A stretch of 64,000 nucleotides of DNA. It comes from Halichondria panicea. Taxonomy: Eukaryota; Porifera; Demospongiae; Suberitida; Halichondriidae. The stretch lies in contig NC_087383.1 of NCBI RefSeq assembly GCF_963675165.1, positions 3,688,979 through 3,752,978 of the forward strand, given 5' to 3'. The notes beneath the pieces are model-generated. The model saw only the letters and a program-made list of their open reading frames with translations, was not told where the DNA came from and ran no database searches. Below, piece after piece: positions 9,850-20,569 of this stretch (its first letter is position 1; the number at the start of each line of letters is the position of its first letter). The position numbers and the translations under genes were made by a program.

Positions 9850-10848
9850 ATGGATTCTCTATACTATAGTGACTACGACAATGATAGTACCACTCAAGAG
9901 TTTCCATATTGGCAACCACTCGTAGCTATTGAGATTATCCTTAACTTTGCAGTAATACTCCCCTCAACACTATTTTGGAATCTCACTGTCTTCACAGCAT
10001 TAATCAGGAGCAAACTCAGCAACAAGCCTCTAACAGTGCTCTACAGTTCTTTGCTATTGATGCTTTGTATGGACAAAATTGTAGTAGCTATCACTACGAC
10101 AGCAGCTTCACCAAACGTGCTCAGATATTGCATATGCAACATTCTAGCTGCTGCATTTATCATTGCTTGTGATACATTCTTCATTACTTTTTCTGTACTG
10201 CTAATCACTTGTCAGAGCTTGATACAGCTACAAATTATAAGAGGAAAGAAACAATGGAACAACTATAGATTGATAACCCCTTGCATTGGAGTAAGTTTTC
10301 TGACTGGAATGTTCTGGTTTACACTGCTACTTAACGTTTTGCCAGTATCATCAAATCCTTGCCAGTCGTCATGCCCACAGAATAATACATTAACGACTTC
10401 AAGTGGAACCGAAAACATATTCGCAGGAGCCTTTTACGTGTCTACACTCTTTCCTGCTTCTGTCACAGTCATTGTAACATCAGTTTGGTCAGTGCAGTTA
10501 TTCAGGAAGATGTCTATCCCGCAAAAAATCCAAAATTACAGTAACTTGAACAAGAAGCTTCTGCTATTGCCTATTTTGATGGTCTTTCTGATATCATGCA
10601 ATGGACTAATTGGTTATCTGGTGGGTGTAGTACTTTCAGAAGTGTTAAGACTCGCCGGAGTGGAAGATTACCTTGGAAACTGGGACTATTTCATACGCAG
10701 GATGACATTTAATTTAGTCAGCTTTGTACACGGAGTGTCCTATCCAATCACACTTCTCTATTTCAACACCAACCTAAGAATGAAGTGGAAGAAACAGTAC
10801 ACCAGGAGGTCAAACAGAGTGGACTTGGAAACTACTACAGTGACTTGA
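9850..10848 (+). CDS. Rhodopsin-like 7TM receptor, subfamily A
   Basis: Intronless, 332 residues. Hydrophobic segments at about 24-50, 60-84, 95-123, 141-164, 191-217, 236-262 and 281-306 give seven membrane spans with a short outside N-terminus and a basic inside tail. Cys94/96 before TM3 and Cys171/175 in the second outer loop can form the usual disulfide. TM7 ends in SYPITLLYF, a variant of NPxxY. Odd: no DRY at the TM3 end, and SCNG stands where CWxP is expected in TM6. The N-terminus YYSDYDND has acidic-flanked tyrosines (possible sulfation) and an NDS glycosylation sequon. I infer a class-A-like chemoreceptor or peptide receptor; no ligand can be named. It is divergent from oxidase copy 2, and the gene at 27922 differs by about two residues. 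Confidence 0.85.
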   Translation: MDSLYYSDYDNDSTTQEFPYWQPLVAIEIILNFAVILPSTLFWNLTVFTALIRSKLSNKPLTVLYSSLLLMLCMDKIVVAITTTAASPNVLRYCICNILAAAFIIACDTFFITFSVLLITCQSLIQLQIIRGKKQWNNYRLITPCIGVSFLTGMFWFTLLLNVLPVSSNPCQSSCPQNNTLTTSSGTENIFAGAFYVSTLFPASVTVIVTSVWSVQLFRKMSIPQKIQNYSNLNKKLLLLPILMVFLISCNGLIGYLVGVVLSEVLRLAGVEDYLGNWDYFIRRMTFNLVSFVHGVSYPITLLYFNTNLRMKWKKQYTRRSNRVDLETTTVT

Positions 10849-11014
10849 CAATCAATTTTATATAGTAGATCTAACTGATGTAATGCATGCGCATGGCTTT
10901 GTGAAAAACTTTGCACTATTAACTCTGAAAAAGCCAAAAGTATAATCACAGGAGCCGGAATTTTGGAGTCAGGCTATATATAGACTAGCTCATTATCATC
11001 AGTTAGTTTGGTTA
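10849..11014. other. Receptor 3' flank
   Basis: Short non-coding flank that recurs after the receptor at 27922; no separate feature seen. Confidence 0.4.
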
Positions 11015-11556
11015 TAGATTGAATAGGGAGAGGGATTGGAAACGGAAGTGGCGTCACGTGACATTTTACTGCAGCATGGCGCCAGAGAGCCTTTGATGTC
11101 AATCCGTGTTTACAGTTGCTCAACACGCAGGAAACAATGTTTCATGAATTATGATCACTACAAGATATTCAGAGCCCCCCACTAAAATGTCATTCTCATG
11201 CCCCCTAATGGTGAACATCAGTTGGAAAAGAAAAAAATACATTTTTGACTTTTGTGAAAAGAGCTAGAGGTACAAAACACGCTATGAGATCTTTATGTAC
11301 CTATAGATGCTTCTAATATAGCTAAAACTGTGCAACTCATCGGTGTACTGTGTCCCATATGCATGTGCATGGTCTCAAGTGACAGTTGGAAGTGCAAGTT
11401 TTAGTACAAATGTAGTATAATCTAGCACACAAGTCAAGGTATATATGTACTAGATTTTACCAACGTTATAGATACACAGCCTCAATTAAACCCCGGCGTA
11501 ACACGGATATAATTCGAGATAACTTCCGTTTCCAATCCCTCTCCCTATTCAATCTA
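11015..11556. mobile_element. 542-bp MITE with 35-bp terminal inverted repeats
   Basis: The left end TAGATTGAATAGGGAGAGGG and the following bases through GGAAACGGAAGT are exactly complementary to the right end, about 35 bp. The TA at both edges suggests a TA target duplication. No coding capacity. The same element, same length, is at the equivalent place in the second repeat (29091-29632); an older relic of the left end is near 33767, and one of the right end near 36190. Confidence 0.8.
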
Positions 11557-11796
11557 TGGTGGTTTGGTACAACCATTAGACAATTTAATCAATCCCGGCA
11601 ACAAAAAGGCAAAGAACCAATAGACAGAACAAAAAACTTGTCACTTTCGCTGAATATATATACAGTAACAATAACTATATAATTATACAGTGTAGAAAAC
11701 AGCGAGAATGTATATTGAGTTACGTGAATGCACATCAACGGACGTGATTCATTCATGCATATCAAGGCAATTAGGAATTCAACTAACTCAAGAGAA

Positions 11797-11877
11797 ATGG
11801 ATTCTCTACACTAGCATGACTACATTGTGCAGTGCACTCCTAGGCCATATTGGCAACCATCGTTACTGATAGCTAAT
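11797..11877 (+). pseudogene. 7TM receptor fragment, first codons
   Basis: Matches the start of the receptor genes (ATGGATTCTCTA..., then CCATATTGGCAACC) but is broken by deletions and stops after about 27 codons. Confidence 0.65.
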
Positions 11878-11910
11878 TGCATGTACATAATTAGCTAATG
11901 CATGTATAGT

Positions 11911-12487
11911 TACCATATTGGTTATTTTCGAGGTTTTCGAGAGGATTGACCTTGAACCTCGAACATTTAGTGCCTCGAAAACATGATTGGTTTACTTCCG
12001 GTTGAAAGACCTCTCAACAGTAGGATTCAGTTGTGGTCCTTTGAATCACTATCTCGTTTACGAATCTTTATTTATGAAAATTATTTTTAGTGCCTCGATC
12101 GAAAATAACCTGCTACCGTATAGCGGGTAATTTTCGTGGGGTAAAATCCTTCATTATTTTCGTGGGCAAGCTGACCTCCACAACATTTTAACATAGGCGT
12201 GGCTTACCGGAACGTAGGAATACAGTGCAGGCAACGAGACTTAACGAAATTTTTACTCATGAAAACCACTGTTTTTCGAGTTCAACAAATTTTTTACCCC
12301 ACGAAAATTACCCGTTATACGGTATAACAGCTGGTTAATTTTTGAGATTTTTGAGAATTGACTGGGCCAGAAAAACAAATTTAGTGCCTCGAAAATTGGT
12401 TTTTATCTTGAACCTCTCTACTATATAGATTGCTAACTCACGGAAACAGTGAAAATTACGCCCCTTGAAAATTTCGCGCTATACAGT
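11911..12487. mobile_element. Three abutting MITEs with TACCGTATAGCG-type ends
   Basis: Element one, about 11911-12120, has arms GGTTATTTTCGAGG / complement. Element two, 12114-12324, shares TACCGTA with it and has arms GCGGGTAATTTTCGTGGGG / complement ending TATACGGTA. Element three runs to about 12487, ending TTTCGCGCTATACAG. The copy at 29987-30683 has an extra stretch of about 120 bp inside element three, so this copy has an internal deletion there (near 12435). Confidence 0.65.
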
Positions 12488-12661
12488 GTACTAAAAAACA
12501 AAAATTCCATACAATTTCGACTTATAACAGCATAATTATAATTATGTACATGTAAAATAGTGGCAAACGACAGCACTGTTTGATAATCGCAACAATTTTA
12601 TATTTAGTGAATCATGCACATAAACTGCATGAATACAGTATAATTAATATCATGCAAGGAA

Positions 12662-12975
12662 ATGGATTATCTAGACTCCTATATATATGACTACGACAAT
12701 GGCAATGCCATACTAGCACTCAAGAGTTTCCTTACTGGCAACCACTCATATAGCTTTTGCATGAGGTTATCATCAACTATGCGGTAATGCTCCCATCAAT
12801 GTAACTCTATTCTGGAATCTCACTGTCTTCACAGCCTTAATCAAGAGCAAGCTCGGCACCAAGCCTCTAATGGCAACTCTACAGTTCCTTACTATTGGTA
12901 CTATGTTTGGACAAGACTGTTGCAGCTATTTTACAGCAACCTTTTCACCAGACTCACATAATGTGCTAAGATCAA
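12662..12975 (+). pseudogene. 7TM receptor remnant, TM1-TM2 part
   Basis: Follows the receptor family from the ATG through TM2 (FWNLTVFTALIKSKL region recognisable), with several small indels and stops. Ends near the start of TM3. Matched by 30862-31150. Confidence 0.75.
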
Positions 12976-13031
12976 CACAAGTTGTAAACCAATTACAGAG
13001 ACTGTACTGTTGCATGCATGTGCTACAATTA

Positions 13032-13162
13032 ACCGAATAGGGGTAAACGACACCTACTTGATTGTGATAACAAGAATGCAATAGATCACAGTTCAGAACA
13101 TAATTATACGTATAGATTACGTATACATAATATAATTATATCGATCATACAGGCTCAGAAAA
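13032..13162 (+). promoter_or_regulatory. Relic of conserved receptor upstream block
   Basis: Contains AATAGGGGTAAACGACACC, then AACAAGAATGCAATAGATCA, then GGCTCAGAAAA just before the broken ATG. This is the same order as upstream of the intact subfamily-B genes, so the remnant was copied with its promoter. Confidence 0.5.
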
Positions 13163-13395
13163 ATGGAGTCTCTAGACTATATATAGTGACTACGACAATG
13201 GCATTGCCACTCAAGAGTAATTTCCTTATTGGCAACCATGCACTCATAGCTATATATTGACATTGTCCTCAACTTTGCAGTAATATACTTCCATCAACAC
13301 TATTCTGGAATCTCACCATCTTCACAACTTTTATCATGAGCAAACTCAGCAACAAACCTAGCTCTAACAGTGCTCTACAGTTCCTTGCTATTGGA
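13163..13395 (+). pseudogene. 7TM receptor remnant fused to oxidase 3' flank
   Basis: Covers the N-terminus to early TM2, with stops and insertions, then stops abruptly at TTGCTATTGGAAG and continues as GTTGTAAATGTGG, the sequence found downstream of several oxidase copies. This is a duplication breakpoint. Confidence 0.75.
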
Positions 13396-13739
13396 AGTTG
13401 TAAATGTGGTTTGTCAAGTGCATGCAAGCACACACAACACAAAACATAAAACGTATCACAATAATTATTTCAAAGATGTACAAGATTGAATGGAAAGTTT
13501 GGAGTCAGAAAATAGGGCTAGCTTGCTTAGCATACTCTCAAAAGCACATTATACAAAAGTACAATAGAAAAAAGAAAGTTTTATTTTTAATTAATGGCTA
13601 TTAGCACGTACTTAATTTAGCGTTAATTACACAAATTGCTAAAAAATAGTACCCGTTTATAATAGCATAGGAAAACGTTTGCGTGAAACACTCCGCGTTA
13701 TAGGTGTTCTAAGCACAAGTACAATCAATTAAACTGTTT
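13396..13739. other. Oxidase 3' flank shared by several copies
   Basis: Begins GTTGTAAATGTGGTTTGTCA and recurs before the oxidase loci at 25613 (from 25246) and 31905 (from 31556), and in part at 35713. Non-coding; a 66-codon open frame in it looks accidental. Confidence 0.6.
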
Positions 13740-15255
13740 CTATATACTGTAATATTCTAGCAATCGTTTTGCTTCCCTCACTCCAGATTCGAATGCACCA
13801 TTAGTTGTTCCATACATTGATACATGCGTAGCCTCCCCTGCAAAGAGCAGCTGCATCGAGGTTGAACCATCAACCGGCTCAGAGAGGGCGACGCGATCCT
13901 TTTCATCACTACCTTTAGCACAATAAGAATACACACCCAGCACATAAGGGTCACTAGTCCAGGCGCCAATGATTACACTTGTGGGGCAAATTTGTTTTTT
14001 CAAGAATTTCTCGAGTACCAAGCTGATTCCTTCGATTCTCTCCTGATTTGTGGCAGCCTCAATTCCTCTAGCCTTGTCAGCAGCAAACCATGTGAGGTAA
14101 ACGTTTGAGTCTCTTTGTCTAATCATTACATCGAGTGACTGTGCCCACGGATATTTGGAAAGATACTGCAACTCTTCTTCCAGCCAAAATAGTTCAATAA
14201 CTCGATGTTCTTTGTCAATCAGAGGAGCCGAGAACTCGTAAAAAACACTGCATCCTTCGCCCATACCTAGTTTTGATATGGCTTCCAGTTTGTCTGCCGG
14301 GAGAGAGGGACTAAAAGTTTCATTGATACTAGCCCATAATTTCAGCACTCCTAATGATGTGGTTACTATCACATGGTGAGCATCATAAACCTGGCCATTT
14401 TCACAGTGAACTGTAATGGGAGGGATATCACTCTCACTATTAGCAGCTTTGTCAGTCCAGTTGATCGCCTTGACTACGTTGGAGCACTGAAGAGTATCGG
14501 GTGGTAGCTCTTTAGAAATGGCCGACACTATCTCGGAATAGTTTGCATGTTGTAGGTACTCACAATCAGGGTCTAAGTAATCTCCATAAGCGCTCGCATC
14601 AAGGTTGGCAAGGTACGCTCCGTTCATGAATCTCTCATAGATAATCATTCGATTATAGATATGCCTAGGAGTGCAACCAGTTGGCAGCTGCATTGGAGCA
14701 GAGGCTTCAACAGCTTCAAAATATCGAGCTTCTAAATACTCTTCAGGCTGGAGATACGTCTTGTTCGTTTTAGGCCACTCTTTTCGAATCACATAATTCC
14801 AATCTTTCCTGTCAAAGCATTGGCATAATTCCTCCACAAGTTCCGCAAACATCGTTTCATAGTGTTTGGCTGATGAGAACTGAATTTCTTCGCCATTGCT
14901 CAAAAAATGGATGTTTGGAATTCCAGTATCAGTGAATATTTCATTATGGGATTCAGCAGTCTTGTTGGATGCCAATTGTCGACTCTCCAAGAAAATCAGT
15001 AAAATTAGTAGCTTTGTTAAAGTAATACAAAAAACACGCTCCAAGTTCAGCGAAGTATTTTCCGTCTTGTATCGGCACCGACTTGGCTCTTCCGCCAGGG
15101 TATGGCTTGGCTTCCAACAACTTGATGTCTAAGTTGACATTCTTGAGAGTAGATGAGAGTGTGTGAGCTGCTGCTAGACCTGCCAGACCACCTCCTACTA
15201 TCACCACCTTCTTGGAGGGCCCAGCTCTGGGTAGGGAATGAAGCTGTCCTGACAT
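13740..15255 (-). pseudogene. FAD amine oxidase copy 3, one-base frameshift
   Basis: Follows copy 2 along its whole length, but one extra A in the run at 14992-14995 (five-base neighbourhood GAAAATC versus GAAATC in copies 2 and 5) breaks the frame about 87 codons in, just after FTDFL. Upstream: intact Rossmann motif and PGGR. Downstream: 400+ codons remain open, with all C-terminal FAD motifs and the same missing flavin lysine. Either a very young pseudogene or a base-call error in an otherwise good gene; the long clean downstream frame favours a recent event. Divergent from the receptor at 15916. Confidence 0.8.
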
Positions 15256-15915
15256 TACACTGGCTATAAGGCTATAAGGCTGTAAGTAATAAAAATGGCT
15301 TGGTTGGAGCTTAAGAACTGTGTCACTCACTAAACCACTGTACTGTATATGGCTTTTAGGTCAGGAATGACAGAGGAAGTCAATGTAATTCAAGCCATGC
15401 AGGTACTCATGCATGCAAAGAAAATGCATGACACAATACATGCATTTCCTGTGTTAGAGCTAGAGTCTATACTAAAAGTGCTGACAATCTACATTTTTTT
15501 GAGCTGGATTTTCTTTGACTCATTCATGCGACTGTGAACCACGTTCACAGTGTCAGTGGTTCATGTCGGTTAACACCCACTTGAAAAGAATAATATTCAT
15601 AGCAGTGTTACATAATGCAGCAGAACAATTCCCAGATAAGTTTGCAACCCGACCTCCCGTCAGGAACGGTCGAGCCACGCCCAATTACTATCTATAGTGA
15701 ATAAAATAATGTCAATCGTAAATTTAAAAGTACAATTCCCGATTATTTAATAGCTAAAGTAATTTCAGCCAAAACAGTCCTGATACTTAAAGCTAGCTAG
15801 ATGAATAGGAGTGAACGACAACTATACAGTGCCGAGAATAGCAAGAATGCAAAAGTCACACTTATCTCTTTTATAATTATAGATTGAAATTTATTATACA
15901 CAAGAACTCAAGAAA
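15256..15915. promoter_or_regulatory. Divergent promoter between oxidase 3 and receptor
   Basis: A 660-bp version of the 9071-9849 region with internal deletions. It keeps the GGCTATAA repeats, the inverted repeat at 15533-15549, a single TTCATGTCGGTTAA unit, and the receptor-proximal GAACGACAACTAT and AGCAAGAATGCAA motifs. Confidence 0.55.
15533..15549. promoter_or_regulatory. Perfect palindrome with 3-nt spacer (second copy)
   Basis: Same 17 bp as at 9451-9467, unchanged although flanking bases differ. Confidence 0.4.
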
Positions 15916-16917
15916 ATGGATTCTCTATACTATAGTGACTACGACAATGATAGTACCACTCAAGAGTTTCCATATTGGCAACCACTCGTAGCTATTGAGA
16001 TTATCCTTAACTTTGCAGTAATACTCCCCTCAACACTATTTTGGAATCTCACTGTCTTCACAGCATTAATCAGGAGCAAACTCAGCAACAAGCCTCTAAC
16101 AGTGCTCTACAGTTCTTTGCTATTGATGCTTTGTATGGATAAAATTGTAGTGGCTATCACTACAACAACAGCTTCACCAAACGTGCTCAGATATTGCATA
16201 TGCAACATTCTAGCTGCTGCATTTCTCATCGCTTGCGATACATTCTTCGTTACCTTTTCTGTACTGCTAATCACTTGTCAGAGCTTGATACAGCTACAAA
16301 TTATAAGAGGAAAGAAACAATGGAACAGCTATAAAAAGATAACCCCTTGCATTGGAGTAAGCTTTCTAACTGGAATGTTCTGGTTTACACTGCTACTTAA
16401 CATTTTGCCAGCATCATCAAATCCTTGCCAGTCGTCATGCATACAAAATAATACACTAAAAACTTCCAGTGGAATCGAAAACATATTCGCAGGAGCTTAT
16501 TATGTGTCTACACTCTTTCCAGCTTCTGCCACAGTCATTGTAACGTCAGTTTGGTCAGTACAGATATTCAGGAACATGTCTATCCCGCAAAAAACCCAAC
16601 ATTACACCAACTTGAACAAAAAACTTCTGCTATTGCCTATTTTGATGGTCTTTTTGATATCATGCAATGGACTAATTGGTTATCTGATAGGCATAGCACT
16701 TTCAAAAGTGTTAAGACTAGCAGGAGTGGAAGATTACCTTGGAAACTGGGCCTATTTTGCACGCAGGATGACATTTAATTTAGTCAGCTGTCTACAAGGA
16801 GTGTCGTATCCAATCACACTTCTCTATTTCAACACCAAACTAAGAATGAACTGGAAGAAACAATATACCAGGAGGTCAAACAGAGTGGACTTGGAAACTG
16901 CCATGCACATGAAGTGA
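15916..16917 (+). CDS. Rhodopsin-like 7TM receptor, subfamily A
   Basis: Intronless, 333 residues, same seven spans as the gene at 9850. It differs by scattered substitutions, more in the second half: outer loop 2 reads SSCIQNNTLKTSSGIENIF, TM7 SCLQGVSYPITLLYF, and the tail ends ETAMHMK instead of ETTTVT. The N-terminal YYSDYDND and the first 80 residues are nearly unchanged. Substitutions are spread through TM6-TM7 and loop 2, which could alter ligand preference (inference). Divergent from frameshifted oxidase copy 3. Confidence 0.85.
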   Translation: MDSLYYSDYDNDSTTQEFPYWQPLVAIEIILNFAVILPSTLFWNLTVFTALIRSKLSNKPLTVLYSSLLLMLCMDKIVVAITTTTASPNVLRYCICNILAAAFLIACDTFFVTFSVLLITCQSLIQLQIIRGKKQWNSYKKITPCIGVSFLTGMFWFTLLLNILPASSNPCQSSCIQNNTLKTSSGIENIFAGAYYVSTLFPASATVIVTSVWSVQIFRNMSIPQKTQHYTNLNKKLLLLPILMVFLISCNGLIGYLIGIALSKVLRLAGVEDYLGNWAYFARRMTFNLVSCLQGVSYPITLLYFNTKLRMNWKKQYTRRSNRVDLETAMHMK

Positions 16918-17018
16918 CAAATTAAACAGACTATCAAGCATTATACATGTATATAGTATAACTATATATGACCAATGATAAAATCTAATGGAAAATTCAT
17001 TAATTATGCTTTAGACTA

Positions 17019-17221
17019 TACCGCATAGCAGGTAATTTTCGGGGGACAAAATATTCGTGGTTCAGCAATATTGAGACATTTTGTGGGTAATATTTTCGTG
17101 GTTGGAGCTTGCACTGCAGGTAAAGGTAAACTTTATTCGTGGGTAAAATATTCGTGGTCAGACCTTCAACCACGAAAACCACGAATTATTTTGCCCCACG
17201 AAAATTACCCTCTGTATGGTA
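17019..17221. mobile_element. MITE with TACCGCATAGC / TATGGTA ends
   Basis: Arms GCAGGTAATTTTCGGGGG and the near-complement CCCCACGAAAATTACC. The interior repeats TTCGTGGT several times. Non-coding. Confidence 0.65.
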
Positions 17222-17539
17222 ATGTGTAGTTGGGTGTGGCCTGACCTTCCGTTCATGTGGCTTCTGCTACTACCAGTAGCTAGCGTTTAGTGCAGAGCTA
17301 ACTACTAAGTAGAGTATAGCAACACTCGGTGAACAAGTTTTGCTACGCACTATTCTGAAAGGCTGCAATGGCATTCCAAGTAAGCAAAACTAGGCATAAC
17401 TCGAGAACGAAGCATTATTTTGCAAATCCATGAAGAAAACATGACTATAGAAGCCTAAAAGAAACTCTTACTTGCACTTCATTGATCCTTGAGCAGCTGT
17501 AGCAGTCTACACACGCGCGCGCGCACGCACGCACTCACG

Positions 17540-17600
<61 letters not shown>

Positions 17601-17707
17601 TCCTGCACATTCCTGTCCCATGCAAGTAAACGATGAAAATAGCAAGAATGTACATGCATGGTTGTACAATAAGAATAATAAATTGATATAATCAAGAGCT
17701 CAAGAAA
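17222..17707. other. Upstream of broken receptor; contains CA repeat
   Basis: Includes TACTACCAGTAGCTAGCGTT... shared with about 24635-24750, a (CA)n tract at 17541-17601, and the start of the block that recurs at 37062. Close to the ATG are AATAGCAAGAATG and ATCAAGAGCTCAAGAAA, which fit the receptor upstream pattern. Confidence 0.4.
17541..17601. repeat. (CA)n microsatellite
   Basis: About 30 CA units after a GCGCGC/ACGC-rich lead. Absent from the homologous upstream region of the 37208 copy. Confidence 0.9.
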
Positions 17708-18725
17708 ATGGAACCTCTCAACTACAGTGATTACAATAGTGCCATTCAAGAATTTCCATACTAGCAACCACTCGTAGCTATTGCGATTATCATCCATTTT
17801 GCCGTACTACTCCCATTACTCCCATTAACTTACTCTGGAATCTCACTGTCTTCACAGCCCTGATCAAGAGCAAACTCAGCAACAAGCCTCTAACAGTGCT
17901 GTACAGTTCCTTACTGTTGGTACTATGTTTGGACAAGTTTGCTCAAGCTATTTTAACGGCAACCATTTCATCATCCTTGCTCAGATTTTGCATATGTGAC
18001 ATTCTAACGAGTTCTTTTCTCTTTTCTTTCAATGCATCCTGCAATGTTTTTTCTACACTGGTGATCGCTTTCCAGAGCTTGCTACAGCTACAAATCATCA
18101 GAGGGAAAAAACGATGGAACAGCTACAAAAGTGCATCGGAGAAAGCTTTCTAGTCGGAATGTTCTGGTATGTAGTGATACACTTATTCAGAGCATCCTTC
18201 TACCAGCATCATCAAATCCTTGCCAGCCATTATGCACACAGAACAGTACATCAATTTCGGAAGCCGAACAATTAGTCATAGGTTCCTATTTTGTGTCTAC
18301 ACTGCTTCCCGCTTCTACCATCGTCACAGTAACGTCAGTTTGGTCTGTACAGCTATTTAAGAAAATGTCTATCCAGCCAAATATTCAAGGATACAATACC
18401 TTGAATAAAAAACTTTTATTTATGCCTATTTTCATGGTGTTTATAGTTGTATGCAGTTCACCAATTGGTTATCTGACAAGTGTAGCATTTTCTGAAGTGT
18501 TAAAGCTAGCGGAAGTGGAAGATTACCTTGGAAATTGGGCCTATTTTACAAGGAGGATGTCGTTTGGTTTTTGCAGCTGTCTATATATGGAGTGTCCTAT
18601 CCAATCACACTCCTCTATTTCAATACCAAGCTAAGAAAAAACTGGAAGAAATATCTTACTAGAAAGTCAAACAGAGTGGACGTGGAAGTCATCACAGTAA
18701 GGCCACTCCAACTTCACCGGCCATG
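17708..18725 (+). pseudogene. 7TM receptor pseudogene, subfamily C (MEPLNYSDYN)
   Basis: Recognisable along the whole receptor length but broken several ways: an in-frame TAG where CCATACTGG should be (about 17760), a repeated CCCATTA in TM1, a loss of about 10 bp near 18131, and a 2-bp gain near 18585. It is a near copy of 37208-38245, sharing the TM4-loop shift. Two of these lesions are private to this copy. Confidence 0.85.
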
Positions 18726-19185
18726 ACTGTAGTAATTTAGTAAAGTGTAAGATCAATTTAGTAAATCAGGACGACAATTTACTAAAGCGTGAGATCCATA
18801 TACAGTAAAGTGGATTTCTTAAACATGCAGTTTTGACACATCACGTTTTTTTCACGGCACCCCATACAAACGCTCTGCCAATCCCAATTACAACTTACTG
18901 AATGTGAATATAATGTACGGCCACGACTATCAACTAGTACTTGATCATTGCATGCATGGGCGTTATGTTAGATCTATTACACTGAAAACAAAAAATGTTA
19001 CACATTTTCAACTAAGTGTACAGTCCTGATGCATGCATGCACGTAAATCAACTGATCTTGAATAGTGGCAAATGACAGCAATGATGAATCGTTAGCAAAA
19101 TGTAGTGAATCACACATGTCAATTGTACTTAACATACAGCTATAATAATTTATTATACGTAGTTTAGTTATCAAGAGCTCCAAAA
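18726..19185. other. Spacer shared with 38246-38693
   Basis: Non-coding. Contains AGTAAAGTG-type short repeats and a (GCAT)n patch. It is co-duplicated with the flanking pseudogenes. Confidence 0.4.
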
Positions 19186-19785
19186 ATGGAATCCTCCCTA
19201 AACTACAGTGAATAGGACAATGGCAGTGCGGCCGATCAAGAGTTTCCTTATATTGGCAACCACTGATAGCTATTGAGAATCCTCAACTTTGCAGTACTAC
19301 TCCCTTTCTGGAATCTCACTGTCTAAATCAGGAGCAAACTCGGTAACAAGCCTCTAACAGCACTCTATACTTTCACTATATTGGTTAGACAATTTGCTGC
19401 AGCTATATTTATGGTAACCTATTCACCAGACGCGCTTAGATTTTGCATAAGCAATATTCTAGCATCAGCTTTTCTCTTTTCTTTCAATGCATTCTCCACT
19501 GTTTTTTCTGTACTGATAATTACTTTCCAGAGCTTGCTACAGCTATACAAATTATCAGAGGAAAGAAACAACGGAACAGCTATGGAAGGATCATCTCTTG
19601 CATTGGAGTAAGTGCTCTGGCTGGAATGTTGTGGTGTATATAGTGATACTTGTTTAGCAAATCTTTATGCGAGAATCATCAGATAACTTCCTGCCTTTAT
19701 GCATAAAGAATGCTACAACTTTAGTTCTGGAAGTCGAAAGCATAATCACAGGAAAATTGCTTGTGTCTATACATCTCGACGTCAG
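19186..19785 (+). pseudogene. 7TM receptor pseudogene, subfamily D
   Basis: Starts MESSLNYSE followed at once by TAG; TM1-TM4 and part of loop 2 are recognisable with many indels; TM5-TM7 are missing. Copied at 38694-39305. Confidence 0.8.
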
Positions 19786-20236
19786 TTCTATACTCGGGAG
19801 TCCAACCCACCTGATTGACTCAAGGATCATTATACACGTCCTAAACATGTTCATGCAAAGCTAAGAGAAGAGTGTAATAACTAATTATATAGTTTTAAAA
19901 ACTGACAGCTCTTTTTGTTTGTGATATTTAGTGGTAGTGATCTCCTTTTTATAGAATTGGTTTTGTGGTTAACACGGTAATGCACTAACTAGGCCCTGAT
20001 AAATTATGCTCGGCATAATACATTTTTAGTAATAAATTTCTAGGTGTCAATGTCCATTTTTGGTAAAGTTTTGCATAACGACGTTCTCATGGCAAAAAAT
20101 GACTGAAGGTGTGTGTTCATGCCCGGCTATATAGCTACGTCTAATTTTATAACGTTTTTTGGGAATAATCACGTTTTTTATGAGAATATCAAATTAAAGA
20201 ATAGAATAATGGGTGAAAAAGCATAAGCATATGCAC
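19786..20236. other. Spacer, nothing recognised
   Basis: AT-rich, no coding frame of note, no clear repeat. Confidence 0.3.
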
Positions 20237-20435
20237 TACCGTATAGATCTAGCAGGTTATTTTCGTAAGGTGGAAATGTTCGTATTTTTCGTAGAGCATC
20301 GTACGAAAATTAAAACTACAAATTTAATCTACCACAATAGGTTCTATGTCACTAAGCTGTACGAATATTTAAAATATGTAATCGGGCAGTTACGAAAAAT
20401 TGTACCAGTGAAAATTACTTGTCATGCACACGGTA
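20237..20435. mobile_element. Degenerate MITE, TACCGTATAG ends
   Basis: The left end TACCGTATAG with GCAGGTTATTTTCGTA, the right end GTGAAAATTACTTG...CGGTA. The 117-codon open frame across it is not a gene. Confidence 0.5.
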
Positions 20436-20569
20436 TAAATATTAATTATGCAAGAACAACGCACAATATCGTATTTTATACCATACTTACGTCACCACTA
20501 ATTGATCTCATTGGTCAACAGCTTATTAGGAAGTTTACCCATGCATGCACTGATGATCGGTTATAATTA

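Noticed and set aside
20213-20566. 117-codon open frame
   Set aside because: It spans a MITE with recognisable ends and has no family resemblance.
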